NCBI RefSeq assembly: GCF_052857255.1
Contig: NC_135502.1
Span: 156,772,099 to 156,836,098 of the forward strand
Source of the DNA: Amblyomma americanum
Lineage: Eukaryota; Arthropoda; Arachnida; Ixodida; Ixodidae
Direction: 5' to 3'
Length of the DNA stretch: 64,000 bases
Positions 45,960 through 58,065 of this stretch are shown here, one piece after another. A program made the translations under genes and the position numbers. The notes under the pieces are model-generated. The model searched no databases, was not told the origin of the DNA, and saw only the letters and a program-made list of their open reading frames with translations. Numbering within the stretch: the first letter of the stretch is position 1; each line of letters begins with the position of its first letter.

Positions 45960-46860
45960 GCTTTTTTTCATTTATCTTCATTTTTCTCTTTGGCGCCATT
46001 TTTCAACGGCTGCGCGTGATTCATTAGGCACTATATTGTTAAATCTATTATTTATCACACAAGAGTGCAGGCATTCTTCGGCAAAACGTCTCACTGTAAC
46101 GGCTCTATTAATGTCGGAAGCAATGCCTTTAATACTGCTACATGGTGGCCAGCCGAAGAATGAGGAGCGATGAACGATCGCAGAGAGATAATGGCGATGG
46201 GCTTGGTAATGGGCGCGAAATGGTGATGGGCTTGAGAGATTGGTTGGACAGTGAGGAGGAAATGTTGAGCTGCTGGCCGCCACAATGAAGGGCAAGGCTG
46301 AATGATTCCTGGTTCGCGAATCTTTCGGGCCGCAGGTAGCCAGGAGCCGACGGCCGATGCCCCAGGACGCGCCGAACGGCATGGGCAGGGGGGTGTTATC
46401 TTGACATGTAAACGGCATCTCGGGTCGCTGGGGGCTAGGTCGGGTCCTTGAGTCGGGTTCAGTTCATTGTGTCGAGTGGTCTGCGTAGGGCCGGGGCAGA
46501 GGCAACAATGACCAGGTCGCTTCGGGTCAGAAAGGCTGGAGCACTGCCGGGCGACGCAGGCCAAAAACTCACGGCCGACGACCACGGGTCACGCAGGACG
46601 CCGATGCCCCAGGAGCAGGATACCGATGATAATTACCCAGCAGCTCCATCAAATATTAAGTGGCGACAAGCGGAAGAATAAGGTGAGATGAGCGATAAAA
46701 GAGAGGATTTTGGTGGCAGCTCACCTAGGGCAAACGCTCTGTTGTTTTTGTTGTTGTTGTCTTGGTGACATGGCACATACCCGCGACGAGGGATTGGCCA
46801 GGGTTCATTGGGGAGACCCCATAAAATAGGGTAAACTGATGTCAAGCTAATTATTGTGCT
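45960..46860. other. GC-rich segment, possible LTR or LINE 5' UTR remnant
   Basis: From about 46090 the composition turns GC-rich with repeated words (GGCCGATGCCCCAGGA at ~46350 and GCCGATGCCCCAGGAGCAGG at ~46598). At 46662 AAGTGGCGACAAG resembles the primer-binding sites at 27968 and near 52050, so an LTR end just upstream is possible. Overlapping open frames exist on both strands, as expected from composition alone. Class not resolved. Confidence 0.3.
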
Positions 46861-47149
46861 TTGGGTGAAATTTCAGAGTAATTTAAGAGAAAAGGAAGAA
46901 ACAAAATATCAGGAGAGAATATCTGAGAATTAAATTAATAAATATATGTAAATACCCAAACGCTCTTTTGAAAGCGGAAATTTTGTAAACAATTCGCAAG
47001 GGAATCTGCCGTTAGCTGTAATATAAAGTGGAGGTATTCGCGAACTTCATGCAATCGAAAACCCCTGGCGCACGCGCCGCTAGAGAGGAGGTGGGGAAGC
47101 GACAAACTGAGACCCAACTTCGTAATGAAAATTCCTATGTGTGCTCTCC

Positions 47150-48835
47150 TCTGATGCGCAAACCTCCGGCAAGAGAGTAGGGAATGCTCCAGTGTGTCTA
47201 CTTCACCACAAGCCGCACAAAGGTTTTGTGGGACTGAACCCGCATCTACATAAGTAAATATTTAAACGGGGAATCCTGCACCGCATGAGTGTCATCGCTA
47301 CTTCCCACTGCAGGGTTTTACACGCACGAGCCTTCCATGGGCACATGAGATGTTGGTATTCAACAGTACAGAGTAAGGGATCGTTGCACGTGGTGGCCAT
47401 AAACTGAAAAAGGAGGAGGAGGAAAAAAGGAGGAGGAAAAAACTTTTATTGCTCTATTAAGCAGACGTTTTAGCCGCTTCCGGATGTCTTCTTCCCTAGG
47501 GCTTAAATCCCGGTTGATCCGGTGGTTGGTTCCCTTCTTCCAGGGCCCCACTGAGCCGTGCCACCTCGCATGCTTGCTGCACTAGTCTTCTTTAAACCGA
47601 CAGCTCGCTGCTGGTGAGCGGGCCCTCCCACTGTTCCGCATTGGGCTCTTTTAACTTATGGAAGGAGAAGTTGTTCTTGTATTCCCATGTGATGTGGTAT
47701 AACGTGGGGGTTGCCCCGCACCACGTGCATATGTCCGCCTATTAGTTCGGATACATTTTGTGGAGTGTGTGTAAGTTGTAGAAGGGCCTGTCTGCAGTCT
47801 TCGCCAGCCGACTGCTTTGTGTTGTGTTAAGAGTGGGTGCGGCGGAAGATACGTTATTCTCCTGCCTCTGTGATAATTCAGTATCTCCGCGAACGTTGGC
47901 TCCACCGTCGTGGGGGGTTCCGAGCTCGTTGATGTGTCCGCTCGGTTAGTAAGCTCGCGAACTAGATCATCGGCCCTCTGGATCCCCTTCACTCCGGCGT
48001 GTCCGGATACCCAGAAAGTCTTATGTTGTATTTGTGTGCTCGGGGGCCTTGCTTGGAGGATTATGCGCAGCGCCCCCTTGCTGACTCTACCTGCGGTGTA
48101 GTGTCTGCATGCCGTTTTTGACTCCGTGAGAATTCTGAGCGACTCGTTCCTAGGGTACCCTTCCGCTACCGCTAGAGCTACGGCAGCTTTTTCTTCTCGA
48201 ATACCCTGCAGCTTCTCAGTGTTGCGCAGGTGATCATGTCACCTTTTTGGTTCACCACCACTGACGCAACTCTGTGTTATTTAGAGTTTCTGTTCCACGG
48301 GTGTAGGGCCCCATCCGTATATACTACGTTTTTGTCATTCGCGAGGTGCTTTTCTACATATTCTGCCCTGCAGATTGAATAGAAGTGGAGAAAGTACAGA
48401 CGTTTGTGGCACGCATCCGGTTTGGGAAAGCATAAGAACTGCCGTCCTGTTAAAAATTCGCGGATCTATGTATAAATGTAGCACGGCGGGTGTAATAATG
48501 CCAATTTAGTGATAAAGATCGCATTTTCAACACTTTCGTACGCTTTAGCAATGTCAAGCGTCACTAATACCGATACTTCTTTCTTGCACATACAAAGGCA
48601 GACTCTGCTCTCTAAATCGACATGGGCAGACCAAATGGATCATACGTGGCGAAAGCCAATCTCGGAAGAACCTAATGCGTTCACTTCTGAATCATGCCGG
48701 GATAGGTGGCTGTGCACAATTATTTCTATGACCTTTACCAAATTGATTGTTTGAGCCGTCGGCCAAATGTTATCAATACGGAAGCATTTCTTAGGCAGTA
48801 CGACTGCCCCCACAATTTACACAAAGATGTATTCA
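47150..48835 (-). pseudogene. LINE with RT and RNase H domains (I/R1-type)
   Basis: The minus strand from 48835: KKCFRIDNIWPTAQTIN, VKVIEIIVHSHLSRH and VLVTLDIAKAYESVEN (start of the RT). After an internal loss, VVYTDGALHPWNRNSK near 48310 is an RNase H start, followed by VVNQKGDM. KGIQRADDLVRELTNRADTS (47990-47930) is the RNase H end. NHRINRDLSPREEDIRKRLK follows near 47490. A Cys-rich piece further left (47400-47160; CPWKARACKTLQWEV, RLNIYLCRCGF) resembles the zinc-binding tail of such ORFs. The RT core is mostly deleted and stops occur throughout. Confidence 0.75.
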
Positions 48836-48839
48836 ACTA

Positions 48840-51800
48840 TGCATTTTTGTGGGGTGATCTGAAGACCATGCGAGGCGAACACACTGCGCGGCTTTTGAAT
48901 AGTACGCTCTGTCGTTGCTGAATTCATCACGAACACTTCTACCCATTTCGAGTGTGAATCCACCAACACTAAAAGCCACTGGTTGTTTGTGAATGCGAAA
49001 TTAAGGTAGATTCTTTGCCAACTGCGGGAAGGCCAACCCCATGTTTATAGTGGGGCCTTCCGAAAAGCATTCCGCGCCAACTGACAATACAGCGACCTTT
49101 AACAACACACTCAATGTCTTGGGTTAACTGAGGCCACCAGACATAGCTACGTGCGAGCATTTTCATACGCGCAACTCCGGGGTGGCCTTCGTGCAAAAGT
49201 GCCAACACTTGTTTGCGCAAGCAGTGGGGAACAATCACACGATTTCCCGTGTACGCACTGCTGGTCTACAGACAGTTTATGCCAACGAAAAAGTATGGGG
49301 ACAATTCACTGTCAGCTACATGTGTAGGCCAGCCACACATCGTGTTCGTCAACCCTTTAGATAGCACTCTATCCGTGCTCGTTTCCTTCCTAATCGCGTC
49401 CACAGAGAAGGAAAGTTCATTCATAACTGAACTGAAAAAAAAATGTACTTAATCTGAGACATCTTGATCATTCGCGAACGGCAAGCGCGAAAGCGCATCA
49501 GCGTTTCCAACGTAGCTGCCCTTACGATACACCCATTTGTATTCGTACGCCACTATGATCAAAGCCCAGCGTTAAATGCGTGCTTTTGACGTTACTGGAA
49601 CGGGCTTGCCGTGCGCCAGAAGGCTAGCTATTGGCTGGTAATCTGAATAAATGATAAAACTACGCTCAAACAGATACTTGTGAAACTTCAACCCATACAC
49701 CACGGCGATAGCCTCTTTTTCAATGTGAGCATAACATTACTCAGCTTTGCTCAGCGCCCTAGACGCATATGCAATTCGCAGTCTTATGAAACAGAATGGC
49801 GCCAACGCCATACGTGGATGCGTCACACACAAGCCCTATCGATTTGTTGGAGTCGTAGTATGTAAAAAGCTTATCTGTCGGTAGCCACGCTTTACTTTCC
49901 TGAACCGCTTCCTTTGCCTCACGTGTCTACTGAAGCCTTTTCCTTGGTTTACAACGTCGTGCAATGACCTCAGCATTGCGCCCATTTTGTGAACAAACTT
50001 TATATAAAAGGTAATCAAACCCAGGCAAGCTCCCAATTGTGCCTCATTCTTTGGTGCCGGCGCCTTCGTTATCGCCTTCATTTTTCGTCTCAGAGGCGTA
50101 TGCCCTTTTCGTTAAGAATGTGCCCAAAGTACAATACCGACGTTTGAAATAGTTTGCACTTTTCTTTTTTCACTTTTATGCCTCTGTCCTGAAACCGTCA
50201 CAGCACACTTTCCACTTTATCAAAACAGTCATCAAATGCAGCCCCTACAATCAGCACGTCGTCCAGATACACGCTACACGATCAAGTGCCTTCAACACGT
50301 CATCCGTGACTGCATTAAAGATTGAAGGTGCGCTTGTTGTGCCATAGGGTAAACGCGTGTGCTTGAACAATCCTAGGTGCGTGTTGACCACGAGTAGCGA
50401 CTACGGACGCAACTCCAGCTGCTGATATGCAGTAGACAGACCAAGCAGCTTAACATATTTACAGCCAGCCATTTTTATAAACAGATCCTCCATAACAGGA
50501 AGGGGACAGTGATCCATTCTTAGGCATGGATTTAGCGTCACTTTGAAATCCTCACACATCCTGATGTGGTTGTTCGGTTTAGGCACGACCACTAGTGGGG
50601 TCGCCCACTCACTCTGCTTAACAGGTACTAACGAGATTCTGCAATTCTGAACAAACTGCTTCCCTAACCGTAAATGGCACCAGTCGCGCTTTACAAAAAA
50701 GCTGGTGTACTATCCTCTTTCAGCACCAATATAATGGCGCTGTTCTTGAGCAGGCCTAGCGTAGGCTAAAAAATCTCGGCCTACTTTTCAAGCAACGCTA
50801 ACACTTTGTCCAGGCGAACCCCATGCACACTAGACCAGTAAAACTTAAGCGCCGCCAGCCAGTCACGTCCCAAAAGCACAGTGTTGGTATTCTCGTTTGT
50901 CTTCACGACAATTAACGGAAGCTGCTTGTGCTGGCCGTTGTGCCCTACCGAAACGGTTAGCTTCCCTGTTACCGGCAGCGGTGTGCCTCCGTAAGTTTTC
51001 AGCTTTAGACAGCATTGTTCTTTGGGCAGGGTGAGCAGTATTTCTTGTACAGTGCTTCTGGTACAACTGCTACAGGCGCCTCCGTATCAATCTGCATGCG
51101 AACATTTTTCTGCTCAATCTTCAGAAAAATTTCGTAATGTTCGGTGCGACCTTCCAATGAATATATATTGTGCAGCGCCAGTTCACACGTGTCACTGTCG
51201 TCAGCTGTGGAGTTCGTAGAGTCTATTTCTGTCCCTGCATATTCTCGCTAAGCGTCCAACAAGGTTACACAACCGACAACCATACTTCCGAAATTTCCAG
51301 GTAGGCGCTTCAAACTATGAGCCGCATCGTAAACAGTCCAGCGATTTCGTCACCCTTGCCCCAACGGGTCCCGTAGCAGTTTCCTCTTTACTACGCGGAG
51401 AGCGTTTTCCGGCGCCTCGCTTTCGGTGAAGAACGCTGACGATCCCTTGCCCCACGTTGGGCTGGAAATGCTGGCTTTCCTTGCAGGACAAACTCGATAT
51501 TCCTCGCGATATCGCAGGAAGTTTTAAACATCCTTCAGGAAATCCGCTTGCGTTTTTTTGTCACAGAGTCCGGCCACAAAACGGCTGCGAGCAGAATTGT
51601 GCAGAAATGTTCCGAAGTCGCAAGACGCCGCCAACCGTTTCAACTCTTCCGCTAACGCTGCCAGTGTTTCTCCTTCTTGCTGAAAACGCGGGTAAACTTG
51701 AACCGCTCTGGAATTACAGAGGGTTTTGGTACATACTGCGCTCGCATGGTTTGCACCAGCTGTGCGTATGTCTTGTTTCCGGCTTCTCCGGTTCTAGTAA

Positions 51801-52058
51801 AATGTTTATCGCCTTGTATGCTTTCTTCCCTATAGCCGTTATTGACACCGAGATCTTCAAGTCGTCGCTCACCTTAGAGGCATTTATGAAGTGGTCGAAT
51901 CTCTCCATGTAGGACTCAAAATCTTCGCCGTGCTCGATGAACTGATCGAACGTTCCACTCATCGCCATCGTGCCAGTATCCTCGCAACACACTCCGGGAC
52001 CGCTGCGAGTGGTCTCTTGCAACCCGACGGGACTGTGATCCCATGCTCGTCGCCAGTA
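48840..52058 (-). pseudogene. Ty3/gypsy gag-pol, minus strand
   Basis: Order on the minus strand: gag (GTFDQFIEHGEDFESYMERF, 51960-51714); protease (MQIDTEAPVAVVPE near 51090, where the active site is DTEA and not DTGA, with LLGRDWLAALKF near 50860); reverse transcriptase (VVPKPNNHIRMCEDFK and LGLSTAYQQ, 50592-50401, where the first catalytic Asp of L-D-L-S is Gly); YLDDVLIVG near 50260; a tether or RNase H remnant (49.8-50.1 kb); integrase H2C2 (LLHEGHPGVARMKML...WWPQL, 49238-48969); and the start of the core (WLLVLVDSHSKWVEVFVMN, near 48970). It stops there against the LINE. Many stops and frameshifts; active-site losses in protease and RT. Confidence 0.87.
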
Positions 52059-52245
52059 TGTTGTAGCTGAGAGCGATGAGGCAGAGCCAGGGTAACGAGC
52101 GACGTAGACGCTTTATTGGCACGCCCATACCGGGCCGACAATACACTATTCCCGCTGAACGCAGCACTTATGTAGCGCCGAGAGACGCGCTATCAATGTG
52201 ACGTCACACGCGCTTCGCATGACACCACAGAAAGAAACCCTAACA
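52059..52245 (-). mobile_element. 5' LTR of the 48.8-52.2 kb gypsy element, 187 bp
   Basis: On the minus strand it begins TGTTAGGGTTTC at 52245 and ends CTACAACA at 52059, so it has TG...CA ends and TGTT/AACA inverted termini. It contains a CATAAGTGC TATA-like site and CAATAAAGCG as polyadenylation signal. Directly downstream TACTGGCGACGAGC supplies a TGG-starting primer-binding site. The LTR is short for gypsy but complete in landmarks. No 3' LTR was found. Confidence 0.8.
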
Positions 52246-52749
52246 GGCATCATAGACTACATACAAGACTTATCTATAGAACCCACATATTGCGCCTTCC
52301 AGTATTCTCCCTCAAAATGCCGCCCTTTCATAGTCAAGTTCAACACCTTCAGACTAAAAGGACGTGTACTTTCGACACGTAATAAACTTAAAATGAGCGT
52401 CTCACAGTGTTCGAACATTTTTTTCCGCCACGCGTACTGCCAGAACTAAGCTTGTTGAGTTCGCGAAAGGTCGTCCCGACTCCCTTAGATTTCAGTTGCG
52501 CTGCAATAAAATCACAGAGAATGTGAAATTATACATGTATTGTGCCTCCACTGATAGCATAGTTGAGACTGCCATGCCAACTATGAGCAGATGCTTTCCA
52601 CGGCGGTGCGACGTTTCATAACATAGCCGTAATTGAGAGCATAGTTGAGTCTTCGGCGCCCCAAAATATAGATGCTTGCTACGGTGGAGCGTCATCACAT
52701 GATTCCAGCTAAGAAAACGGGAGGGGAAGTGGAACACGTCTTTTAAACA

Positions 52750-52905
52750 CAGAGGTGTTGTTTTATAACATACTTAGCATCCTTAACAAGCGCATTGAGC
52801 TAGCCTCTGTATTTGATACTATAAACGCCGACATTATTGTGTTAACGGAGACCTGCTTCGACCACAAAGTAATGAGTGGAAACTCTTCCCGACAGCCCTC
52901 AGGTT
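52750..52905 (+). pseudogene. LINE endonuclease N-terminal fragment
   Basis: The plus-strand frame NILSILNKRIELASVFDTIN followed by ADIIVLTETCFDHKVMSGN matches the start of the AP-like endonuclease (N-x2-S-x3-K, then TET) of LINE ORF2. It is cut off where the GGGC-rich segment begins at about 52915. Confidence 0.7.
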
Positions 52906-52914
52906 TTCCTTTTA

Positions 52915-53430
52915 ACGTCCAAAGTAGCACAAAGTGGGCTACAAATTAGGGCCTCTTGTCTGTCCCATGTGAGCAGTCCATATGGGCCCCATGTGGAATA
53001 TGCAACTCGTGCCCATGAGGGGCCCCAATAGGCAGCCCACTTGGGCTCCCCCAATGGAGCCAGAGGGGAACCAGCTTGGGCAGCCCACCTCAGGGCAAAT
53101 AAGGGCAGACTGCTTGGGCCTGCCCAGAGGGGCTCAATCCCCGCCCACATGGGCAGCCCATTTCGTTTGCCCCAAAGTAACCCGACCTGGCTCAACGTAG
53201 GCCACTCATTTTCAACTCCGTTGTGGGGTCCTTGTTGGGCCAAAATGAACATCCCCTTTTATGCAATTATATAGCCCAGTTAAGCCCAAAGTGGCAGCCC
53301 CCGTTGGTTGCCTAGATGAAGCCGTGCGTGCCCAAGTGGGCAGCCCAATTTGGCCCAGACTGGGCTTTATGAGAGCAACCATACTGGGCTGCCATGATGA
53401 AGCGCAGTTTGGGCCAAGTGGGCAACCCAT
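52915..53430. repeat. GGGC-rich segment with shared terminal word
   Basis: It begins AAAGTAGCACAAAGTGGGC, the inverse of the word ending the segments at 17.3 and 39.5 kb. Inside recur GGCAGCCCACTTGGGC, TTGGGCAGCCCACC, ATGGGCAGCCCATT and AAGTGGGCAACCCAT. It lies 3' of the minus-strand DUF4806 exon at 53.65-53.79 kb, the same relative position as the array at 16.8 kb. Confidence 0.72.
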
Positions 53431-53651
53431 TTAATAAGCTCTACAAAGCACTGGCTGCAGAGACATTACTCATGCAGAACCAGGTGAATTTATAGATAAT
53501 TCTATGTACTCACAGCGACATCTTATGCAGACGCACCAATATCTGCAGCTTCTTTGCCTTAGCATGGCAGTGCAAACCTGAAGTATGGTATATCAAATTC
53601 ACAACTCGTTTTGCTGCACGTTTTATTGCATTATTTCACAAAAGGGAGAGC

Positions 53652-56600
53652 TCAGTGGTCAGGATGGTGTGCACGCGTCAAGTTCATTCTGGCCTTGGAC
53701 CACCGTCCCGTTACCCTGGCGCCACACAAGAAGTTTGCAATCCGGTAGTTGACACGGGCGACATCCGAATCAGGCACCCTCTGCTGCACAGCAGCGGTAA
53801 TCAAACAGTTCATAATTACGAATTTGAAAAACATGAATTTTCTGCTATGTGGTCAAACCTTGCAATAACATAAAGACAGCAGCAGAACACATTTAGTGTA
53901 TTAGCAATAATAAAAGAAGGCACGAAGTTTGCGAAAATCTGTGAAGGCGTGTGAGTTGTGCAAACCAAAATGGAGTAAGCACAGTGTCGCTAGCGACTCA
54001 CAAAAGGACTGTTTTTTGAGAGAGCAAAAGAAAAGAAAAAAGACTGCAGCAAGCTCTATTCAAAACCACGGCAAATTATTTCTACCCCGGAAACTTGAAA
54101 ACATTATTCCAATCGAATGTGCAGTAGAATTTTCGTGAAGTAAACCGAGTAAAACACATTTTACTCGCTATTTGCAGTTTCCGAATTATTGACACATTTT
54201 TGTGATCGTTACAATAAATTTCAGCAAATGCTGATAAACAATGAGCTGAAATCAGTAAATAATTGTTTCTGCTCGCAAATATGCACTTTTATATTAAAAC
54301 CTGCAACAGACATTTTATTTCGAACAAGAGTACTCAACTAGTCACATAGCACCGATGCATATGTATCTGCTCTGCATAGCCTGTGAAAGAATGTAATTCC
54401 AGTTTTCTTTAATGACACTGCTTTACCTAGGGAATACTACTGTTAGCCTGTTGGAATAAATAATGCATGCTAAAACAAAAAATTCAATCCCACGGAAAAC
54501 AGCCGTTGTATGCTAAAAACGGGCAGAAATAAAACTACAAGCATTATTGCTTCTCACTAATTACATAGCAGGAAGCACCACCAACCAATTCTTTACAGCA
54601 TATTCCACATGCTATGTCACACTGCGACTTTAATGTACTGATCATTGCATATTTTCATTGTAATAATGTCAAACTTGGGTCAACTGGTGGAAAAACTTTC
54701 AATTTAAATTCAATATTTGCAACATTAAATTATGTTTTACATCTGACAGGTATCAACATATCAGACAGTCCCACAAAATTTTTACTGATGACAAAAAAGA
54801 ACAATAATGCCCTTAATGCGTCCAATTTTGTACGCCAAAGTAATGCAGGCTTATATAATACATTGATTACTAATAAAAGATGAGGCTATATGAATGTGCT
54901 ATTCTAGATTCTTAAGTGGCTGCTGATCATGCATCCAGAAGACTATTCAGCCATACGACATCTCGGAACCAGAAAATGTTAACATTTTAAGTATTTTGCT
55001 ATTAGCAATTTCTACACAACCAATGCCATATTTTTGGAGTACACAGGTGATCAGTGAGTGCAGAACATTTTCTGTGATGCATATGTAGTTAGCAGCCCAT
55101 TCGTACATTTTCAGCATTCCAAGGTGGAACTAGATATAGAAAGGGGTACTTTTTATATGAACATTAGGCAAGCGACAAGTTGGGTGTCGCTGCAGAATTT
55201 GGCTGGTGCCAGCACCACATAGCATGGAAAGTTTCTACGAGTTAGTGTAGCGCTGGCATGGTTTTCATTGATAATGTGACATGCCACAGATCACCTCAGT
55301 CTACGTAGAAGGCTTCGCGCCAATAGCTTACTCCTAATCAGGTTCATTATTATCATCATGCTTAGAGGAACATTTGTTTTTCATGTATAACAGCTGACAG
55401 GCATACCTCGACCAGAAAGGAAGAACACAACTGAAACTTTATAAAAACTTTCAAAGCTAATAAAAAATGTGGCTGTTCCAATGCAGGGCCTGCTCGGAAA
55501 ACTGGCCCAGCTAGAAGGAGGCTGGGCAAATGCTAGACAATATTAGCTAACAAATGTCACTGTCAGATTTCTTGCGTGCGACCCTCTCAACTGCACTTTG
55601 ATTTGCATTTTTGCCAATTTATTTTTTCTGGCCTCTAACTCTAAAGTATCGTCTTGGAATTGAAGGTGGCCTAGATATGAGCAACGATGGAACAATAAAG
55701 AGCACAAATTTTGGCTAAAGGGGTTACAAAAAAGGGGATGCAGAAAGTGGCCATCACGTATGTTAATTCTGCAGTAGAAATGAACCTGAGCGTGCATGCC
55801 ACGTACAAGTCCTCGAGAGCAAGCTCGTAATTTTCAAGATATTTTCAAAAATTCGCGTTTTTGCTCCGCAACCCACGTCACCGGGCGTTCGTGCGCAGTG
55901 TGACTCGCCAAAGCATGCCCTATTACCTCCCCCCCCCCGAATATTTTTGAACTGTTTCAGAAACCCAAGAATGATTTCACCAAATTTCATGCAAGCAAAC
56001 TGCACATGCCACTGCAAGGCTTTGATAAAAAGTTACAAAGTTAAAAATAATACAGCTAAAGGATGCAGACTATGCTACAACTTCCAAAAAGTGCCAATGA
56101 GTGAGAGCAAAAAAAATGCAGCTATTTTGCACTCCATATTTTTATGCATCCAGGTTTTATGCATGCTACTCAGGGAGTGGAGGGGGAATGTTGCGTCCTT
56201 CTGTGTGGAGTCCTTTCACAGCAGGGCTTTTACTGTCTACGCTAGTCCCGTGCCATGACACCCAATTCACGAGCCTCAGAGGAAAAGCTACATATTTTGC
56301 ACCGCAGCCTTTTAGAGTGCTGTACCTATGTTTACCACCAAGCTTTGGCTTAAAGGTGCACGCAAGGTGATTCTGAGCTTGTCTTTTCACCACAAGAACT
56401 CGATAGCTAAGTAACCACACACATTTAAATAACCAGTGAAAACAGTGCTGACAGATACAACGCTAATCGCAGAATCTCCGTGTTGACGAATCTCATGAGA
56501 GAAACGTGCAATGGGAAAACCTTATAAAACAACCACTCTAAAGCCTGGGTCACCAGAAGAGCCCTTCGGTCAAGGTCTTAAAGGCTTTCTTCAAGTTCGT

Positions 56601-56749
56601 CAACATCTTCCATGAAACTCAATTGGACCACCTCTTCTCCGAGACAATGCTGCAGAGAAACTGCGTGAATTCCTTTGAGCTTTTTGGTGTAAGCTCTGAT
56701 CTTCATCAGGAGCTGCACTATCCGATTGTTGAAGCAATGTTCAAAATCC
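53652..56749 (-). pseudogene. DUF4806-domain gene, decayed second copy
   Basis: Two exons match the gene at 6-16.5 kb. 56749-56554 encodes FNNRIVQLLMKIRAYTKKLK and MEDVDELEESL, then an in-frame TAA (56578-56580) before DLDRRALL and a GT donor. 53795-53652 encodes AAVQQRVP, VNYRIANFLCGAR and a stop. The acceptor AG before this last exon is CG here, where copy 1 has TTTTACAG. The exon between them (the GRGEK block of copy 1) was not found in the 2.7-kb gap. Nonsense codon, lost acceptor and missing exon together mark a pseudogene. Confidence 0.72.
53796..56553. other. Interior of the DUF4806 pseudogene
   Basis: AT-rich, without a recognised exon, SINE or LINE motif. The middle DUF4806 exon, if present, is too decayed to see. 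Frames at 55543-56017, 56101-56258 and 56166-56420 have no motif. Confidence 0.4.
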
Positions 56750-57205
56750 CTGATTACAAAAAGACGTCCCATATCCCTCTCAGTGCTTTGGTATGGCTAA
56801 ACGAATCAAAATTTGGTATACACCACATTTATTGCACAGCACAGCAGTAATTTTTTTTAATTCAGTGCCATTTTAAAATGGTCAGTATCTCCAAGATGAA
56901 TGCACAAGTTCCTGCTGTACAGAGTACAAGCTGTCGAAAGTTTTCGGATAAAAAGGAGTAGAACATGACTGCATTACTGTGTCCCATTCGCACGCATCAC
57001 ACATTCACTAGGTCTACCCTTATCCAGCTTGAACCCAACAAGCTTCTAAGCTTGATGGAGCAGCTGTGTATCCTGAAAAGGTTAGAAGTTTCTGATATGA
57101 GGGAAACGCGTGTCCGATTCTGATTTTGAGAGTGCACTGCAAACATAATGTGTTTGTGACCTGCAGTAAACTGTCAAAACAGGCTATAGGGAAAAAATAC
57201 AGCAT

Positions 57206-57270
57206 CGTGGCCTGTGGGTAGCGTGCCTACCTCACAGTCTGACGGTCCAAGGTTCAATTCACACTACCAT
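57206..57270 (+). repeat. tRNA-like SINE head
   Basis: TCGTGGCCTGTGGGTAGCGT (A-box-like) precedes CTACCTCACAGTCTGACGG and GGTCCAAGGTTCAATTCACA (B-box GGTTCAATTC). Spacing fits a tRNA-derived pol III promoter. The ends do not pair into an acceptor stem, so a SINE remnant and not a tRNA gene is favoured. Confidence 0.45.
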
Positions 57271-58065
57271 AAAAATTCACCCAATTTTTACTTCAGCTCA
57301 GTTACTAACCTTTGTTTACAGGAACTTGTCAGAGAAATTTTGTGTATAGGAACATTCCCGAGTTTTTTCTGATTTTTTATTTCTCTGTTCTATCATTCTA
57401 TCAGGACTTTCCCCCCACGGCTAACGCCACTGCCGAGTTTTTTGTGACAAGAGATCATTAACACTTTCGCATTAAAATTCAGAAATATTGTGGGGCCTGA
57501 ACAGCAGTTAGTACAGTCACTGCCCTTGATGGTAGCGTTACATGTTGCAGCCTCACACTCACGGTCCTAGGAGTGAATGTGCCAATCAGTTTTTTTTAAA
57601 CCCAGAATATTTAAATTTGCGGGGCTGACAAATCGCCCCCATATCCACAGTTTATGGAAATTCTCTAGAACTGTAGTGCCACGACTAGGGGCGATGTCAT
57701 AGGAAACAACACGCCTTACCATGCTGCCACTTACAGCTGTCATCACAATCTTGAGAGTTGTCTGAAAATGAAACAGCACTATAGAAAATTGAATGCGGCC
57801 CACTCACGTTGTGGCGAGCGTAGGGTGTTCATATCTTGTCGACCTGCAAAATCAGTTGAACGATATAATACGAAATTTATTCATATATTCAGCATACAAC
57901 TTTTCTGCTACTGTCATTTTTGGCAAGCAAGCAAGACTTAAAGATCGACAATTAGAGGTATTACTTAACTGGTGCTGGGTCTCCGGCGATCAGCAAGGTC
58001 GGGATGGGAACATTCAAAATTCTGACTAAATTTCAGACAGCATTTGCTTTTTCATTCGCACTTTC

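Noticed and set aside
46091..46681. Proline-rich minus-strand and plus-strand frames
   Set aside because: GC-rich composition opens frames on both strands; no domain is recognisable.
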